Positions 23,567 through 32,704 of a stretch of 64,000 nt of DNA are shown in pieces. The notes beneath the pieces were generated by a model. That model searched no databases. It saw nothing but the letters and a program-made list of their open reading frames with translations, and was not told where the DNA came from. The translations under genes were made by a program, and so were the position numbers. Origin of the DNA: an uncultured Sutterella sp. GTDB lineage: Bacteria; Pseudomonadota; Gammaproteobacteria; Burkholderiales; Burkholderiaceae_F. The stretch covers positions 12,000 through 75,999 of the forward strand of contig UQUM01000006.1 of the NCBI GenBank assembly GCA_900544255.1, written 5' to 3'. Position 1 is the stretch's first letter. Each line of letters opens with the position of its first letter.

Positions 23567-25909
23567 TCAAACCGCGAGTTTGCGGCCGTCGTCGAGCAAT
23601 CGGGCCACCGCCGTTACCATCGGCAGTTGCTTTAACTGCAGAAGCGTATGAACGAGGTGCTTGCGGTTCTTCACTTGAATGACGAGGCGGAGGTCGTGCT
23701 CTTCGAGCATGGTGCCTTTCTTCTCATCCGTCATCGTTACGCCGATGATGGATGAGCCTTCTTTGGCAAGTTCCGCGGCAACCGCGGGGAGCGCGGAGAG
23801 TTCGTCCGTGACGGTGAGTTCCACCGGTACCGGGAAGCGGCTGTCGGCGGGAAGTTCCTCGCGCCAACGGGCTTCGGCCCAGTGGGGAGCCGCGTGTTCC
23901 CGGCCGTGTTTGGTATGTTCGCAGTCGGCACGGTGAATGGAGAGGCCGTGTCCCTTGCGGTTGAAGCTCCAAACGGCGTCGCCCGGTATTGGGTGGCAGC
24001 AGCTCGCAAGCTGCACGGCAATGCCTTCCGTCCCTTCGATGAGGTTGCCGGAGGAAGCGGTGTCTTTCTTTTTCTTTTCGGTGAGGTAATCAGCGACTTT
24101 GGCGATGATGGCGTCGGCGAACTGCTTGCCGAGCCCCACGTCGGCAAAAAGCGTCGCCTTATTTTCGCAGCCGGCGTTTTTGACGATCGTCGCCCACGCG
24201 GCGTCTGGAATGTTGTCAAAGTGCAGAGATGCCTCGGCCGCGGCTTTTCTCAAAAGTTCTTCACCGAGCGTCACGCTTTCGGCGTGGTTACGGTTTCTCA
24301 GATACTGACGGATTTCGGCCCTCGCCCGACCGCTTCGCACGTAGTTGAGCCATTGAGGATCGGGGTGCGCCGTCTCGGACGTGATGATTTCCACCATGTC
24401 GCCGTTTTTAAGTTCGGACGTGAGGGACTTTTCTTCGCCGTTGATGCGGCATCCGCAGGCTTTGTTGCCGACGTCCGTGTGAATCTGGTAGGCAAAGTCG
24501 ACGGCGCAGGATCCCTGGGGGAGTCCCACGGTTTTGGATTTCGGCGTAAAGACGTAGATCTGATTGGGAAGCAGATCGATCTTGATGTTTTCGATGAATT
24601 CAGAGGAGTCCGTACTGGTGCGCTGAATGTCGAGAAGGCTCTGCAGCCAGGCGGCGACGAGCTTTTGCAGTTCGCTCGTGTCGAGCCCGTCGTTGTACAT
24701 CCAGTGCGAAAGAAGCCCCATTTCATCAATGCGGTGCATCGCTTCGGTACGGATTTGGTATTCGATCGGGGTGCCCGAGGGGCCGATCACCGTGGTGTGC
24801 AGACTTTGGTAGCCGTTCGCTTTTGGGATGGCGATGAAGTCCTTAAAGCGCCGATGCACCGGTTTGTAGAGTTGATGAATGGCGCAGAGGGCGAGGTAGC
24901 ACTCTTCCTTGGTGCGCACGATGACGCGGAAGCCGTAAATGTCCAGGACGTCTGAAAAAGAGGCGTGCGTCTCCTTCATGCGGTTGTAAATTCCGTAGAT
25001 CGTGCGGTCGCGCCCCTGCACCTGCGCAATGATGTGGTGCTTCGGGAGAATGTCGCGGGTTTCCCGCAGAATTCTCTCCAACACCGCGCGGCGCTTGCCG
25101 CGGGTCGCAATGACGTTGTGACGCAACACTTCGTAGCGGCGCGGGTATTTGTTGTAAAACGAGAGTTCCTGCAGTTCTCGAAAAACGTGATTCAACCCCA
25201 GGCGATGTGCGATCGGAACATAAATTTCCAGGGTTTCCGTCGCAATGCGCCGACGTTTGTCGGGGCGCATGATGCCCAAGGTGCGGAGGTTGTGGATGCG
25301 GTCGGCGAGCTTCACCAAAATGACGCGCACGTCGCGGCTCATCGCGAGCAGCATCTTGCGGAAACTTTCGGCTTGGGCGATTTCGTTGGAGGAGAACTTG
25401 AGTTTGTCGAGTTTACTCACCCCGTCCACGATTTCGGTAACTTCGACGCCGAACTGCTCGGCCATTTCGATTTTGGCGACCCCCGTGTCTTCCAAGACGT
25501 CGTGCATGAGTCCGGCGCAGATTGTGATGGCATCAAGGTGCCACTCGGCAAGGATCGTCGCCACGGCGAGAGGGTGCGTAATGTAGGGTTCGCCCGACTT
25601 ACGGAATTGCCCGAGGTGCGCGTCATCGGCGTAGCGGAAGGCGCTTTGAATGCGTTTGACGTCGCTTTCCGAGAGGTACTGCCGGCAGCGCGCCAAAAGT
25701 TCGGCGGAGGTGGCGATGATCTTCGGCTTCACCATCGGGGTGTAAAGCGGCAGATCGGCGTCTTCGGAAACGATTTCATCGGCCCGGCGATCAAGGTACG
25801 CGTCGTCGTAATCTTCTTCGTGGCGTTGGCTTTGAGTCGGAATAACCGGCCGCGGAGCTACCGTGACATTGCGGAAGGCGGCATCGGTAAGATTGACGGA
25901 TGCGGGCAT
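23567..25909 (-). CDS. spoT: Bifunctional (p)ppGpp synthetase/hydrolase
   Basis: A 780-aa RSH protein controlling the stringent response. Domains in order: HD hydrolase (about residues 110-220; HPLAVATILAEWHLD, LMHDVLEDTG), RelA/SpoT synthetase (about 280-410; VQGRDRTIYGIYNRMKET, KANGYQSLHTTVIG), TGS (about 455-515), a Cys/His-containing helical region (ASCCHPIPGD near 650) and a C-terminal ACT domain. The intact HD residues indicate hydrolase activity. rpoZ and gmk lie upstream on the same strand, the classic gmk-rpoZ-spoT string; a hairpin terminator sits 16 bp before the start. Confidence 0.96.
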   Translation of the reverse strand: MPASVNLTDAAFRNVTVAPRPVIPTQSQRHEEDYDDAYLDRRADEIVSEDADLPLYTPMVKPKIIATSAELLARCRQYLSESDVKRIQSAFRYADDAHLGQFRKSGEPYITHPLAVATILAEWHLDAITICAGLMHDVLEDTGVAKIEMAEQFGVEVTEIVDGVSKLDKLKFSSNEIAQAESFRKMLLAMSRDVRVILVKLADRIHNLRTLGIMRPDKRRRIATETLEIYVPIAHRLGLNHVFRELQELSFYNKYPRRYEVLRHNVIATRGKRRAVLERILRETRDILPKHHIIAQVQGRDRTIYGIYNRMKETHASFSDVLDIYGFRVIVRTKEECYLALCAIHQLYKPVHRRFKDFIAIPKANGYQSLHTTVIGPSGTPIEYQIRTEAMHRIDEMGLLSHWMYNDGLDTSELQKLVAAWLQSLLDIQRTSTDSSEFIENIKIDLLPNQIYVFTPKSKTVGLPQGSCAVDFAYQIHTDVGNKACGCRINGEEKSLTSELKNGDMVEIITSETAHPDPQWLNYVRSGRARAEIRQYLRNRNHAESVTLGEELLRKAAAEASLHFDNIPDAAWATIVKNAGCENKATLFADVGLGKQFADAIIAKVADYLTEKKKKDTASSGNLIEGTEGIAVQLASCCHPIPGDAVWSFNRKGHGLSIHRADCEHTKHGREHAAPHWAEARWREELPADSRFPVPVELTVTDELSALPAVAAELAKEGSSIIGVTMTDEKKGTMLEEHDLRLVIQVKNRKHLVHTLLQLKQLPMVTAVARLLDDGRKLAV

Positions 25910-25925
25910 GATGAATGATTCCCTG

Positions 25926-25969
25926 AAAAAACTTCGCCGCGCTGTCCCTTGTGTTCGGGATGCGCGGCG
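25926..25969 (-). terminator. Hairpin and T-tract between rpoZ and spoT
   Basis: Minus strand: CGCCGCGC and GCGCGGCG arms followed by AAG and six T. It ends 16 bp before the spoT start. A T-run is also present on the plus strand, so it may act in both directions. Confidence 0.8.
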
Positions 25970-26047
25970 TTTTTATTATGTCTGATTCGGCAGGGCGTCG
26001 TTGCGAAAAGTCAGCCTGCCGGGCTCAGCGGCCCCGGGTGATGCAGG

Positions 26048-26248
26048 CTAAACGACGCGCTCAAGCATCTCACGGCCGACGTGGCCCTGAGCGATTTCGC
26101 GCAGAGCGACGACGCCCGGCTTATCCTTGGCTTCAACGTGCGGCGTGTGACCCTGGCTGATGAGCCGGGCGCGGTACGCTGCGCAGAGCACCAGTTCAAA
26201 CCGGTTGGGGATCTTCTTGAGGCAGTCTTCAACAGTAATGCGTGCCAT
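26048..26248 (-). CDS. rpoZ: RNA polymerase omega subunit
   Basis: A 66-aa omega subunit. The opening MARITVEDCLKKIPNRFELVL and the AAYRARLISQG helix are diagnostic. It assists assembly of RNA polymerase and takes part in ppGpp binding. It lies between gmk (41 bp upstream) and spoT, the usual order, which supports the call despite its small size. Confidence 0.95.
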   Translation of the reverse strand: MARITVEDCLKKIPNRFELVLCAAYRARLISQGHTPHVEAKDKPGVVALREIAQGHVGREMLERVV

Positions 26249-26289
26249 AGAAAGTGTGGAGTCCAGTAAGTTGAAAAAGAGGCGGAATC

Positions 26290-26934
26290 TTATACAGGAA
26301 CGCCCAATGCGACAAATTGCTCGCGGTGGCGGACGGCCTGATGACGGTACGTCAGACGCGAAGCGGTGACGATGGACACGAGCTGAGAGAGCGCCGTATC
26401 GAAATTGTCGTTGATTATAACGAACTCAAACTCAGGAGCATGAGCAATTTCAGCGCCGGCGCCCATCAGTCGGCGCGTAATCGTCGCTTCGCTGTCGGTA
26501 CCGCGTTTGTGAAGGCGGGAATTAAGGGCTTCGATGGAAGGCGGGAGGATGAAGACGCCCACGGTGTCCGCGAATTTTTCGCGCACCTGGCGCGCGCCCT
26601 GCCAGTCGATTTCAAGAAGAACGTCTTTGCCCGCGGCCATCTGCTGCTCGATCCAGATGCGGCTCGTGCCGTAGTAGTTGCCGTGCACGAGGGCGGATTC
26701 TAAGAATTCGCCCTTGGCCTTACGTTCTTCAAATTCCGTCACGGACAGAAAGTGATATTCGCGGCCGTTGACTTCACCGGGGCGAGGATCACGGGTCGTA
26801 TGGGAAATGGAGAGAAGAAGGTCTGGTTCCTTCGCCAAAAGCGCGTTTACGAGCGTGCTTTTGCCGGCCCCCGAAGGTGCCGTCACCATGAAGAGTCGCC
26901 CGGAATGACGGGCGGGAGTGGCTTTTTCAGACAT
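26290..26934 (-). CDS. gmk: Guanylate kinase
   Basis: A 214-aa kinase phosphorylating GMP to GDP. The P-loop APSGAGKSTLVNALL (about residue 20), the GMP-binding SHTTRDPRPGEVNGREYHF and the lid region follow the family exactly. ATG 26934 is used: the frame is open upstream to 27051, but that extension is Cys/His-rich and lacks family similarity. It is the first gene of gmk-rpoZ-spoT. Confidence 0.95.
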   Translation of the reverse strand: MSEKATPARHSGRLFMVTAPSGAGKSTLVNALLAKEPDLLLSISHTTRDPRPGEVNGREYHFLSVTEFEERKAKGEFLESALVHGNYYGTSRIWIEQQMAAGKDVLLEIDWQGARQVREKFADTVGVFILPPSIEALNSRLHKRGTDSEATITRRLMGAGAEIAHAPEFEFVIINDNFDTALSQLVSIVTASRLTYRHQAVRHREQFVALGVPV

Positions 26935-27270
26935 GGCGGTGCAGTTCAAATAGATAAGACGGGCAATTTTAGAACACCCGTAAAAATAAGAATGCATTTG
27001 AATACAAAAATGCCGGCGACGCAAGCGCCCACCGGCTAGATGTCCTGTCAACTTTATGCGTAACTGAAGTCAGAGGCCCTGCAGGAACTTTCACTGAAAA
27101 TTTTACTTTAGCAAAGGAAATTTTTTCAAGTTTTTCATTGGAATTTTGTTTCGAAAAAGATGACGACAGGTGAAAAAAGCGCCCGCATACCCGATACAAT
27201 GGCGGCTGCTTAATTTTTCGTCTTTTTCCTGAGGAAAAGACACTACCCATCGTTAGGGGAGAAACCTCCT

Positions 27271-29514
27271 ATGCAGTACCACTTCCCGGTTGTCATCATT
27301 GATGAGGACTACCACTCGGAAAACGTCGCCGGTCTCGGAATCCGAGATCTCGCGAAGGCGATTGAAGCACAAGGCGTCGAAGTTCGTGCCGTGACGACCT
27401 TTTCTGATTTGTCGGGGCTTGCGAAGCAGGCGAGCCGTACGTCGGGCTTTTTGGTGAGTCTCGATGACGACGATTTTTCCGAAACCGGTGAAGAGAACGA
27501 AGCGATTCACGACCTGCGGGAATTCGTGCGTGAGGTGCGCCGTTCCAATCCCGACGTGCCGATTTTCCTTTATGGGGAAACGAAGACGGCGACGTCAATC
27601 CCGAATGACGTCCTCCGGGAACTGCACGGCTTCATTCATATGTTCGAAGACACGCCCGAATTCGTGGCGCGCTACATCGTACGAGAAGCCCGCGAATATC
27701 TGGCAAGTCTTCCGCCGCCTTTTTTTAAGGCATTGACGCACTACGCGGCCGATTCCTCTTATTCCTGGCACTGCCCGGGGCACTCGGGCGGCGTGGCGTT
27801 CTTAAAGAGTCCTGTGGGGCAGATGTTTCATCAGTTCTTCGGCGAAAACATGCTTCGCGCCGACGTCTGCAATGCCGTGGAAGAACTGGGGCAACTGTTG
27901 GATCACACGGGACCTGTGGCGAAGTCCGAACAGAATGCCGCACGTATTTTCGGCTGCGACAACTTGTTCTTCGTGACTAACGGTACGTCCACGTCCAACA
28001 AGATCGTCTGGAACTACACGGTGGCGCCGGGCGACATCGTGATCGTCGACCGCAACTGTCATAAGTCGATCCTGCATGCCATTACGCTGACGGGGGCCGT
28101 GCCGGTGTTTCTGATGCCTACCCGCAACCACTACGGCATCATCGGACCGATCCCGAAAGAAGAATTCGAGTGGGAGACGATTCAGAAAAAAATCGCCGCC
28201 AATCCCCTCATCAAGGACAAGACGAAGAAACCGCGCATTCTGACGATTACGCAGTCCACGTACGACGGCATCGTCTACAACGACGAAGTGATCAAGGCGA
28301 AATTGGACGGCAAGGTGGACATTCTTCATTTTGATGAGGCGTGGCTGCCGCATGCGGCGTTCCATCCGTTCTATGAGAACATGCACGCCATTGATAAGAA
28401 AAAGCCGCGTACGAAGACGAGTCTCGTGTTTGCAACGCATTCGACGCATAAGCTTCTGGCCGGTATCTCTCAGGCGAGTCAAATCTGCATTCAGAATTCG
28501 GAAACGGAAAAATTGGATCGTGCGGGCTTCAACGAATCCTTCATGATGCATACGTCGACTTCTCCACAGTACGCGATTATCGCGAGTTGCGACGTCGCCG
28601 CCGCCATGATGGAAGGGCGCGCCGGGACGGCACTTGTGGAGGAATCCATTCAGGAAGCCGTGGATTTCCGCCGCGCCATGCGCGAAGTGGGGCAAAGCTA
28701 TCACGACTGGTGGTTCACCGTGTGGGGCCCGGATAAACTCCCGCAGTCCGGTATGGGGACGCAGGCGGATTGGACGCTGAAGGCGAACGACGAATGGCAT
28801 GGATTCGGTCCGGTGGCCGAGGGCTTTAACATGCTTGATCCCATCAAGGGGACGGTGGTGACGCCGGGGCTTTCGGTGACGGGGGACTTTGCGGAAACGG
28901 GAATCCCGGCGGCCGTCGTGACGAAATACCTCTCCGAGCACGGGATCATCGTCGAAAAGACGGGGCTTTATTCTTTCTTCATCATGTTCACGATCGGTAT
29001 CACGAAGGGTCGCTGGAACACGATGGTGACGGAGCTGCAGCAGTTTAAGGATGCGTACGATGCCAACAGCGAACTGTGGCGCGTGATGCCGAAATTCATT
29101 GCCGCTTTCCCGCAGTACGAAAACATGGGGTTGAAGGACTTGTGCCAGAGCATCCATACGGTTTATCGCCGTTACGATGTAGCAAGGCTCACCACCCAGA
29201 TGTACGTATCCGAAATGGTGCCCGCCATGCGGCCGACGGATGCGTACGCGAAATTCGTACACGGCGAAGTCGATCGGGTGGCGATCGACGATTTGGAAAA
29301 CCGTATTTCCGCGGTGCTGTTGACGCCGTATCCGCCGGGAATTCCGCTTTTGGTGCCCGGGGAACGCGTGAACTCGAAGATCATGGACTACTTGCGGTTT
29401 GCCCGCGACTTTACGCGTCAGTTCCCGGGATTTGAAAGCGACGTGCACGGGCTTGTGAAGGTGAAGCAACCCGACGGCACCGTGAAATATATGCTCGACT
29501 GTGTTCGCGAGTAA
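27271..29514 (+). CDS. Orn/Lys/Arg decarboxylase, large inducible type
   Basis: A 747-aa fold-type I PLP decarboxylase with the three-domain layout of AdiA/LdcI. An N-terminal response-regulator-like wing domain (residues 1-130; VVIIDEDYHSENVAGLG) precedes the catalytic domain, with SWHCPGHSGGVAFLKSP (about 170), FFVTNGTSTSNKIV and the PLP lysine in THSTHKLLAG (about 395), then a C-terminal domain. Such enzymes consume protons and support acid resistance. AdiA-like arginine decarboxylase is the best guess, but lysine cannot be excluded. No antiporter gene is adjacent. Confidence 0.9.
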   Translation: MQYHFPVVIIDEDYHSENVAGLGIRDLAKAIEAQGVEVRAVTTFSDLSGLAKQASRTSGFLVSLDDDDFSETGEENEAIHDLREFVREVRRSNPDVPIFLYGETKTATSIPNDVLRELHGFIHMFEDTPEFVARYIVREAREYLASLPPPFFKALTHYAADSSYSWHCPGHSGGVAFLKSPVGQMFHQFFGENMLRADVCNAVEELGQLLDHTGPVAKSEQNAARIFGCDNLFFVTNGTSTSNKIVWNYTVAPGDIVIVDRNCHKSILHAITLTGAVPVFLMPTRNHYGIIGPIPKEEFEWETIQKKIAANPLIKDKTKKPRILTITQSTYDGIVYNDEVIKAKLDGKVDILHFDEAWLPHAAFHPFYENMHAIDKKKPRTKTSLVFATHSTHKLLAGISQASQICIQNSETEKLDRAGFNESFMMHTSTSPQYAIIASCDVAAAMMEGRAGTALVEESIQEAVDFRRAMREVGQSYHDWWFTVWGPDKLPQSGMGTQADWTLKANDEWHGFGPVAEGFNMLDPIKGTVVTPGLSVTGDFAETGIPAAVVTKYLSEHGIIVEKTGLYSFFIMFTIGITKGRWNTMVTELQQFKDAYDANSELWRVMPKFIAAFPQYENMGLKDLCQSIHTVYRRYDVARLTTQMYVSEMVPAMRPTDAYAKFVHGEVDRVAIDDLENRISAVLLTPYPPGIPLLVPGERVNSKIMDYLRFARDFTRQFPGFESDVHGLVKVKQPDGTVKYMLDCVRE

Positions 29515-29544
29515 CGACTTTAGTAACAAGAAGAGAAAAAGAAA

Positions 29545-30450
29545 ATGGCTTTGGAAATGGTTCTTTTTACCCCGGTTCCGGTGGTGACGGTGAGTGTGAA
29601 AAACGCTCCGAAGTTTATGGCGCGTCTTTTCGCAAGCGACGTCTCCAAACTCGCTTCGGGCGAAGTCGAACGCTCCGTGATGCTGAACGCATCAGGCGGC
29701 ATCATCGGTCCCGCCTACGTGATGCGCACCGACGTGAATGCCTACGAAATTGTGTTGGCCGGTGAAGGCGCCGATGTGCGTCAGGCGTGGATTCATCAGG
29801 TGAGCGCTGCTTTTGATGCGGAACTCACGGTGACGACTCAGACGGGGTTTTACTACGCCGGGCAGATGCCTGTGAAGGAACTCGCCGTGGCGCCGATGGC
29901 GGCGAAGGTTTCCGAAGGCATCACGTTCCTGAACCTTCGTTGGATTTCGCTCGTGACGGGACCGGAAGCCAACATCACAGCGCTTTTTGACAACCTCATT
30001 CAGGCGGGCGCCAAAAAGGGCGAACAGTCCGGATTTGATGCCCTGCGCATTCTCGCCCGCGAACCTGCCGAAGGGCTTGAATACGACGAATCGACGACCG
30101 CGATGGAAGCGGGGTTTGAAGACGTTCCGGATTTTACGGATCCTGAACGCATCTTCATCGGCCGCGCCCTCACGGAAGCGCGGTTTAAGGAAGGCAACTC
30201 CCCGCGGCTGCACCTGGTGGCGTTTGAAACGGCCTTTGATCCGTCGCTGCTGATCGACGTACCGACGATTATCGTCGGGGATATGGCCTGCCAGCTGACG
30301 AGCATTGCCCGCATCCCCGAGATGCCGTTGACGGCGGGGTTGGTGAGTTTGCCCGCTATAGTGAAAATCGGGGAAAACGTGCCCTGCGACGTGAAGACGG
30401 ATCCGCGTTCGTTCTGCAGCAAGGCACTCGTGGTGGATCCTCAGCTCTGA
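29545..30450 (+). CDS. GcvT-like folate-binding domain protein
   Basis: A 301-aa protein resembling aminomethyltransferase (glycine cleavage T protein) and YgfZ. The N-terminal half has the family stretch LFASDVSKLASGEVERSVMLNASGGII; later segments TTAMEAGFEDVPDF and RIFIGRALTE correspond to the folate-domain end. It lacks the KGCYxGQ motif of YgfZ and is shorter than GcvT (about 360 aa). Neither gcvH nor gcvP is nearby. It lies 30 bp after the decarboxylase and before sdaA, so a role in one-carbon or serine/glycine metabolism is possible but unproven. Confidence 0.65.
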   Translation: MALEMVLFTPVPVVTVSVKNAPKFMARLFASDVSKLASGEVERSVMLNASGGIIGPAYVMRTDVNAYEIVLAGEGADVRQAWIHQVSAAFDAELTVTTQTGFYYAGQMPVKELAVAPMAAKVSEGITFLNLRWISLVTGPEANITALFDNLIQAGAKKGEQSGFDALRILAREPAEGLEYDESTTAMEAGFEDVPDFTDPERIFIGRALTEARFKEGNSPRLHLVAFETAFDPSLLIDVPTIIVGDMACQLTSIARIPEMPLTAGLVSLPAIVKIGENVPCDVKTDPRSFCSKALVVDPQL

Positions 30451-30471
30451 TATTGACGTTTTAATGACTTT

Positions 30472-30504
30472 AAGGCGGCTTGAGAAAGTTTCAGCCGCTT
30501 TTTT
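30472..30504 (+). terminator. Hairpin and T-tract abutting the sdaA ribosome-binding site
   Basis: AGGCGGCT and AGCCGCT arms followed by six T; the T-tract is immediately followed by the AGGGA ribosome site of sdaA. Confidence 0.8.
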
Positions 30505-30514
30505 AGGGATGACC

Positions 30515-31915
30515 ATGCCCATCAGTATTTTTGAAATGTTCCGCGTCGGCATCGGGCCGAGCTCCAGCCACACCGTGGGCCCCATGCGGGCGGCGGCTCT
30601 TTTTCTGCATGAATTGGAAAAGACGGGTACTGCAGGGAAAGCGGCGAGGCTCACAATCGATTTGATGGGAAGCCTCGGTGCCACCGGCAAGGGCCACGCC
30701 ACCGACAGTGCAACCGTGCTCGGATTGATGGGAAAGTCGCCGGAAACCGTGGACACGGCGGCCGTACCGCAGATGATCAGCGCCGTGCAGCAAGAAAAGC
30801 GACTCACGCTCGGCAACGGGAAGACGCTCGCGTTTGATTGGGGCAAGGACATTACGTTCAGTCCCGATAAGGTGGCTGCATTTCATACGAACGGCATGCA
30901 GTTGGCGGTCTATGACGACGCCGGCAACAAATTGCTGGAACGCCGTTACTACTCGGTGGGGGGCGGCTTTGTCGTCGCTGCGGATCCGGAGAACTTTGAA
31001 AAGCCCGCCAAAAGCGCGGAAGCCGCGGTGGAAAAACGCGGAACGACGGCCGTACCCTTTAATTACGTGAATGCTTCCGAACTTGTGGCAATGGCCCACG
31101 CCACCGGTAAGACGATTGCGGAGGTGGTGCGTGACAATGAACGTACCCGTCGCACGGATGAAGAAATTGATGAAGCGCTCGATCACGTTTGGGACGTGAT
31201 GCGGAAAGGAATAGAACGGGGGCTTGCGACGGAAGGCGTTCTTCCCGGGCCTCTGCGCGTCAAGCGTCGTGCTCCGGTACTCGTAAAGAGGCTTAAGACG
31301 AATCCGGCGGGGTACGGTCCCTTGGCTGCCTTGGATTGGGTAAACGCCTGGGGTTTTGCCACCGGGGAAGAAAATGCCGCAGGCGGGCGCATCGTGACGT
31401 GTCCCACGAACGGGGCTGCGGGAGTGGTACCCGCCGTACTGCAGTATTACGTGAAGTACTCTGCCAATGCGAGCCCCGAAGGCATTCGGACGTTTTTGCT
31501 GACGGCGGGGGCCGTTGGGATGCTCTACAAGGAAAACGCGTCGATTTCCGGGGCCGAAGTCGGGTGCCAAGGGGAAGTGGGCGTTGCGACCTCCATGGCG
31601 GCGGCGGGACTTGCCGCGGCGCTGGGAGCGACGGTGGATCAGGTGGAAAATGCCGCGGAAATCGGTATGGAACACCAGTTGGGCCTTACCTGCGATCCGG
31701 TGGCGGGCCAGGTGCAGATTCCCTGTATCGAACGCAATGCCGTAGGGGCGGTGAAAGCCATTAATGCGGTGCATATTGCGTTGGCTGGCGACGGCCGACA
31801 CGTAGTGAGCCTGGATAAAGTCATGCGTACGATGTTTGAAACCGGGCGCGACATGAAGGCGAAATATAAGGAAACGAGCCGCGGTGGTCTGGCGGTGTGC
31901 ATCGTGGAATGCTGA
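30515..31915 (+). CDS. sdaA: L-serine ammonia-lyase, iron-sulfur type
   Basis: A 466-aa single-chain L-serine dehydratase converting serine to pyruvate and ammonia. The beta-domain opening MPISIFEMFRVGIGPSSSHT is diagnostic. The 4Fe-4S ligand cysteines are visible in IVTCPTNGAAGV, EVGCQGEVGVA and LTCDPVAG. ATG 30515 is chosen because AGGGA lies 5 bp before it; the longer open frame from 30464 passes through the terminator hairpin. This enzyme type is oxygen-sensitive, fitting an anaerobic lifestyle. Confidence 0.95.
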   Translation: MPISIFEMFRVGIGPSSSHTVGPMRAAALFLHELEKTGTAGKAARLTIDLMGSLGATGKGHATDSATVLGLMGKSPETVDTAAVPQMISAVQQEKRLTLGNGKTLAFDWGKDITFSPDKVAAFHTNGMQLAVYDDAGNKLLERRYYSVGGGFVVAADPENFEKPAKSAEAAVEKRGTTAVPFNYVNASELVAMAHATGKTIAEVVRDNERTRRTDEEIDEALDHVWDVMRKGIERGLATEGVLPGPLRVKRRAPVLVKRLKTNPAGYGPLAALDWVNAWGFATGEENAAGGRIVTCPTNGAAGVVPAVLQYYVKYSANASPEGIRTFLLTAGAVGMLYKENASISGAEVGCQGEVGVATSMAAAGLAAALGATVDQVENAAEIGMEHQLGLTCDPVAGQVQIPCIERNAVGAVKAINAVHIALAGDGRHVVSLDKVMRTMFETGRDMKAKYKETSRGGLAVCIVEC

Positions 31916-31998
31916 TTTTGACGGGGGTATGCCGAGAAGCGTTGCGAGGCTCGGTATACTCCCCGCATTCGTTTTTCTCTCAAAGGATTTTTTAAAAA
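31916..31998. promoter_or_regulatory. sdaA/FKBP spacer with a hairpin
   Basis: GTATGCCGAG and CTCGGTATAC arms enclose a 13-nt loop, extended by GGGG/CCCC. There is no T-tract directly after it, so it is not a standard terminator. The 3' arm contains TATACT, a possible -10 for the FKBP gene. Confidence 0.35.
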
Positions 31999-32658
31999 AT
32001 GGCAGAACTGAAGATCGTGGACACGGCGGTCGGTGACGGCGCCGAGGTGAAGGCAGGCGACAAAGTCCGCGTGCACTATACGGGGCGTCTCACGGATGGT
32101 ACGGTGTTTGATTCGAGCGTGTCCCGTCAGCAGCCGTTCGAATTCACGGTGGGCGCCGGCATGGTGATCCGCGGTTGGGACGAGGGGCTCCTCGGCATGA
32201 AGGTGGGCGGCAAGCGTACGCTCACGATTCCGCCCGAAATGGGGTACGGCGAAGCCGGTATCGGCCCCATTCCGGGAAACGCAACGTTGGTGTTTGACAT
32301 CGAACTTCTCGACATCGTCGAAGTGCCGCCCGAAGGCGAACTCGAAATCGAAGAAGTAGTGGAAGGCAGCGGCAAAGAGGCCGCCTTCGGCAACACGGTG
32401 CGCGTGCACTACATCGGGCGTCTTACGGACGGGACGGTGTTTGACGAAAGCCATACCCGCGGCGAACCCATTGAATTCCCGTTGGGCGCCGGCATGGTGA
32501 TCGCCGGCTGGGAACAGGGCATCAAGGGCATGAAGGTCGGTGGCAAGCGTAAGCTCACGATTCCCTACAACCTCGCCTACGGTGAACAGGGCTATCCCGG
32601 AGCCATTCCGCCGTACGCCACGCTGATTTTCGATGTGGAACTCGTTGACGTGAAGTAA
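31999..32658 (+). CDS. Tandem two-domain FKBP-type peptidyl-prolyl isomerase
   Basis: A 219-aa protein made of two FKBP domains: residues about 1-108 and 112-219. Each has the active-site pattern V-H-Y-x-G-R-L-x-D-G-T-x-F-D, G-A-G-M-V-I-x-G-W and GYGE/AYGEQG...IP. There is no signal peptide, so it is likely cytosolic. The two halves are clearly homologous but diverged (VFDSSVSRQQ against VFDESHTRGE), pointing to an internal duplication. Bacterial FKBPs of this short type normally have one domain. A strong terminator follows. Confidence 0.9.
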   Translation: MAELKIVDTAVGDGAEVKAGDKVRVHYTGRLTDGTVFDSSVSRQQPFEFTVGAGMVIRGWDEGLLGMKVGGKRTLTIPPEMGYGEAGIGPIPGNATLVFDIELLDIVEVPPEGELEIEEVVEGSGKEAAFGNTVRVHYIGRLTDGTVFDESHTRGEPIEFPLGAGMVIAGWEQGIKGMKVGGKRKLTIPYNLAYGEQGYPGAIPPYATLIFDVELVDVK

Positions 32659-32673
32659 CCCTTCACTGATGAC

Positions 32674-32701
32674 AAAGAGGGCGCCTGCGGGCGCCCTCTT
32701 T
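32674..32701. terminator. Bidirectional terminator between the FKBP gene and maf
   Basis: AAAGAGGGCGC and GCGCCCTCTTT arms (11 bp), symmetrical A and T runs, between convergent genes. Confidence 0.9.
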
Positions 32702-32704
32702 GTG

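Noticed and set aside
27802..29529. 575-codon minus-strand open frame opposite the decarboxylase gene
   Set aside because: Shadow of the decarboxylase; composition rich in His and Arg, no recognisable motif.
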